Below, in pieces: positions 61,672-64,000 of a DNA stretch of 64,000 bases. The notes beneath the pieces were generated by a model. It saw only the letters and a list, made by a program, of their open reading frames with translations. It was not told the origin of the DNA and made no database searches. The stretch comes from Estrella lausannensis (GTDB taxonomy: Bacteria > Chlamydiota > Chlamydiia > Chlamydiales > Criblamydiaceae). Made by a program: the position numbers and the translations under genes. The number at the start of each line of letters is the position of its first letter. Within the stretch, counting starts at the first letter, position 1. The stretch covers positions 99,334 to 163,333 of the forward strand of contig NZ_CWGJ01000011.1 of the NCBI RefSeq assembly GCF_900000175.1. The letters are read 5' to 3'.

Positions 61672-62568
61672 CTAATACCTGCGGTTAACGGCAAAATCGG
61701 CAAATTGTTTTAAAAGAGTCGTGTCGCGGGGGAGGTTATCAAGATGCGCCTTGGCTCTCTCAAGATGCAGTGCGCCTCTCACTTTGGCTTCTTCGATTCC
61801 GAGAAGAGTGGCAAAAGTCGTTTTATGGTTGTTGAGATCTGAATGCGGCTTTTTGCCCATCTCCTCAAAAGAACCCGTCTCATCGAGGACGTCATCAATG
61901 ATCTGAAAGGCGATACCAACCTCTTTGGCATAGGCTTCAAGGTGCGTTCTCTCATCAGGAGGGGATCCAGCCAGGCACGCACCAAATTCAACGGCCGCCA
62001 AAATCATGCATCCTGTTTTTTTGGCGTGAATGATTTCGAGAAGAGAAAGTGCCGGGGGGGCCGTTTCTGCTTCCAGATCCATCACTTGACCTCCAATCAT
62101 CCCATCGCCGCCAGCGCGTTCGGAAAGAATCTGGATGAGTTCGACTTTTTTATCAGACGTTAGATGAGGGTCTTTGGCGATGATCTCGAAAGCCCGGGTT
62201 AGCAGATAGTCGCCGGCAAGAAGGGCGGTGGACTCACCGAAGACTTTATGGAGCGTCGGTCTGCCGCGTCTGAAGTCGTCATCATCCATGCAGGGGAGGT
62301 CATCGTGGATGAGTGAATAGGTGTGGATTAGTTCGAGAGCGCAGGCTGCGTTGACCGCCTGGAGGTGTGAAACACCGTAGGTCTCGGCGACAGCCAGCGC
62401 AAGCAGGGGTCTCAATCTCTTGGCAGAAGAGAGAAGAGAGTAGCGCGCCGCTTCAAAAAGAGAGGCGTGATAGGGCGAATTTTCAGGCACGAGAGTACGC
62501 AGCCTAAAATCAACCGCATCTTTCCGTGCGGCATAAAAGTCTTTAAAAGAGAGAGATACCGTCATCAT
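61672..62568 (-). CDS. ispA: Polyprenyl (farnesyl) diphosphate synthase
   Basis: A 298-residue trans-prenyl diphosphate synthase that lengthens allylic diphosphates with IPP. The first aspartate-rich motif is DDLPCMDDDDFRRGRPT and the second is DDVLDETG. The 17-residue form of the first motif (with two extra residues between the Asp pairs) is typical of bacterial FPP/GGPP synthases. Its products feed undecaprenyl, quinone and similar pathways. The ATG overlaps the ugd stop by 4 bases (ATGA); the gene end is 2 bases from the transferase start, so all three are coupled. Confidence 0.94.
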   Translation of the reverse strand: MMTVSLSFKDFYAARKDAVDFRLRTLVPENSPYHASLFEAARYSLLSSAKRLRPLLALAVAETYGVSHLQAVNAACALELIHTYSLIHDDLPCMDDDDFRRGRPTLHKVFGESTALLAGDYLLTRAFEIIAKDPHLTSDKKVELIQILSERAGGDGMIGGQVMDLEAETAPPALSLLEIIHAKKTGCMILAAVEFGACLAGSPPDERTHLEAYAKEVGIAFQIIDDVLDETGSFEEMGKKPHSDLNNHKTTFATLLGIEEAKVRGALHLERAKAHLDNLPRDTTLLKQFADFAVNRRY

Positions 62569-63947
62569 GGCGTTACTGGGATTTGTGTTTCTGTCTTTTT
62601 AAGGCTATCGGCATAAGCATTTTTCTTGCCGATGGATATGTAATCGAACCCAATTTTTTGCATTTTGTCAGGAGAATACTGATTTCGTCCGTCAAAAAAC
62701 ACCATCTTTTTCAATACAGTGGAAACTTTTTCGAAATCGAGGAATCTAAACTGTTTCCACTCAGTCATTAAAACTATGGCGTCGCATCCGTCCGCAGCAG
62801 AGATTTCATCTTTGGCATAAAAGACTCTCTCTCCCGGGGGTACTGCTTTTTTTGCAGCGGGCATTGCCACAGGATCGAAGAGGCGGACTGAGGCCCCTGC
62901 TTTTAAAAGCTCTTCAATCAAAACGAGGGCCGAAGCTTCACGCAAGTCGTCGGTGTCGGGTTTGAACGACAGGCCAAGAATAGCAAAGGTCTTGCCGGCA
63001 AGTCCCCCTGCCTTTTCAAAGTAGGCCTTCATTTTCCCAAAGATGACATGCTTTTGCCTTTCATTGACACGGTTGATGCTCTGCAGCATTTCGGCGTTAT
63101 ACCCGAGGCCGTTTGCGAACGAGATCATCGCTTTGACATCTTTTGGCAGGCAGGAGCCGCCATATCCGGCCCCGGCATAAAGGAACTGATACCCTATCCT
63201 GGAGTCTGAACCCACGCCCAGTCGCACTTTATCGATGTTGGCTCCGACCTTTTCACAGATTCCGGCCAGTTCGTTCATTAGCGATATTCGGGCAGCGAGC
63301 ATAATGTTGGAGGCGTATTTTGTGATCTCGGCCGACGCGACATCCATGATCATCAGACGCTCGTGATTGAGCATGAAAGGAGCGTATATTTCCTTCATGA
63401 TCTCGGATGATTCCGCCCTGTTTGTGCCGATGACGACACGATCGGGTTTTAAGCAGTCATTGACGGCGTTGCCCTCCTTGAGAAACTCCGGGTTGGAAAC
63501 TACATCAAACCCGTAGAGGACGCCTCTTTCATCCAGTGCTTCCTGGACAGTCTTTTGAACAACTGAAGCCGTCCCGGGCGGCACGGTCGATTTGACGACG
63601 ATCAGCAAGTCTCCACTCATATGAGCGCCGATAGCGGCCGAGGCGCTTCGGATCTGGTGCAGGTTTGCCGACCCATCGGCGGCAACGGGCGTGTCGACGC
63701 AAAGAAAACACACTTTGGAATCTGTCAGGGACTGGGGGTAGCTGCTTGTGAATTTAAGGCGTCCGCTTGCGACATTTCTCATGAGCAGCTCATGCAAGCC
63801 CGGTTCGTAGATGGGGATAATGCCCTGATTGAGCTGGGCTACTTTTTCTTCATTGATATCTAGGCAGATGACGTGATGCCCCATCTCCGCCATGCAAGTT
63901 CCAGTGACGAGACCGACATATCCTGTACCGATTATAAGAATTTCCAT
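62565..63947 (-). CDS. ugd: UDP-glucose 6-dehydrogenase
   Basis: Oxidises UDP-glucose to UDP-glucuronate with two NAD+. The 460-residue protein shows the NAD-binding GTGYVGLVTG at the N-terminus, VKSTVPPGT, SNPEFLKEGNAV, the central KYASNIMLAARISLMNE helix and the catalytic Cys in YGGSCLPKDVKAM. UDP-glucuronate is a building block for surface polysaccharide, which fits the coupled sugar-phosphate transferase two genes downstream. AGGA lies 7-8 bases before the ATG. The possible -10 TATAGT upstream comes from the end of a repeat-family copy. Confidence 0.95.
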   Translation of the reverse strand: MEILIIGTGYVGLVTGTCMAEMGHHVICLDINEEKVAQLNQGIIPIYEPGLHELLMRNVASGRLKFTSSYPQSLTDSKVCFLCVDTPVAADGSANLHQIRSASAAIGAHMSGDLLIVVKSTVPPGTASVVQKTVQEALDERGVLYGFDVVSNPEFLKEGNAVNDCLKPDRVVIGTNRAESSEIMKEIYAPFMLNHERLMIMDVASAEITKYASNIMLAARISLMNELAGICEKVGANIDKVRLGVGSDSRIGYQFLYAGAGYGGSCLPKDVKAMISFANGLGYNAEMLQSINRVNERQKHVIFGKMKAYFEKAGGLAGKTFAILGLSFKPDTDDLREASALVLIEELLKAGASVRLFDPVAMPAAKKAVPPGERVFYAKDEISAADGCDAIVLMTEWKQFRFLDFEKVSTVLKKMVFFDGRNQYSPDKMQKIGFDYISIGKKNAYADSLKKTETQIPVTP

Positions 63948-63982
63948 CTTAGATTCCTGAAAGTTTTGAATAGAGAAGATAC

Positions 63983-64000
63983 TATACCGAAAGTATCTCA
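63983..64000. repeat. Palindromic intergenic repeat, copy 18 (cut by window end)
   Basis: TATACCGAAAGTATCTCA runs into the end of the window, a left end 35 bases upstream of the ugd start codon. Confidence 0.7.

Overview
The window looks like chromosome of an environmental chlamydia (order Parachlamydiales). Chlamydial hallmarks are a double-length UvrA of about 1,940 residues with four ATP sites, a PknD-type kinase of 962 residues with DWG in place of DFG, a CPAF protease with its His/Ser/Glu residues in place, and uvrA and pyk in the same neighbourhood as in Chlamydia. Functions that pathogenic Chlamydia lack are also present: aconitase, phosphoketolase, UDP-glucose dehydrogenase, a front-end fatty-acid desaturase and large lipase-like proteins. 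Base composition is close to half GC, which would suit a Criblamydiaceae/Waddliaceae-type organism, but the genus cannot be proved from sequence alone. I saw no rRNA, tRNA, CRISPR array, phage gene or transposase.

Layout. 1-3200: 3' end of a phosphoketolase gene facing a mitochondrial-type aconitase gene, with a shared hairpin between them. 3600-7050: rightward operon nusB, murB, a PHP phosphoesterase gene and folC, with overlapping ends. 7.1-9.4 kb: leftward desaturase and alpha/beta hydrolase. 9.5-11.8 kb: a protein with IucA/IucC siderophore-synthetase-like motifs, facing valS. 15.2-20.9 kb: an unknown 632-residue protein facing pknD and two small genes. 21.1-25.9 kb: two tandem paralogous lipase-like proteins with C-terminal membrane segments. 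26.2-32.1 kb: uvrA. 32.4-39.6 kb: accessory block with an acidic-repeat/FGE-sulfatase-like secreted protein, a 988-residue protein with a papain-like signature, and two small unknowns. 39.9-44.2 kb: pyk, a purine permease and an AmaP/Asp23 pair. 44.6-46.9 kb: GYF_2 protein, apbE and folD. 47.2-54.7 kb: two paralogous secreted proteins, a DUF2937 protein, two coiled-coil unknowns and a dienelactone hydrolase. 55.5-60.3 kb: CPAF, a Kef-type antiporter and a CDF transporter. 60.4-64 kb: leftward operon ugd, ispA, a sugar-phosphate transferase and an MreD-like gene.

The most unusual signal is not a gene. The gaps between genes carry at least 18 copies or fragments of one palindromic repeat family. 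Its ends read TATACCGAAAGTGTCTCAAA, or the reverse complement at the other side. Full copies are about 150-175 bp, and three of them (near 14.9, 23.3 and 32.3 kb) carry a second hairpin inside. Copies lie between genes of every kind and orientation, often right after stop codons, and no recognisable coding gene is interrupted. They look like non-autonomous MITE/REP-type elements, possibly doubling as transcript-end hairpins.

The housekeeping operons cover peptidoglycan and folate synthesis, translation, DNA repair and central carbon metabolism. The accessory genes between them (CPAF, lipases, protease-like and FGE-like proteins, the IucA/IucC-like protein) are plausible host-interaction factors. 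That role is inferred from families and context, not shown by the sequence.
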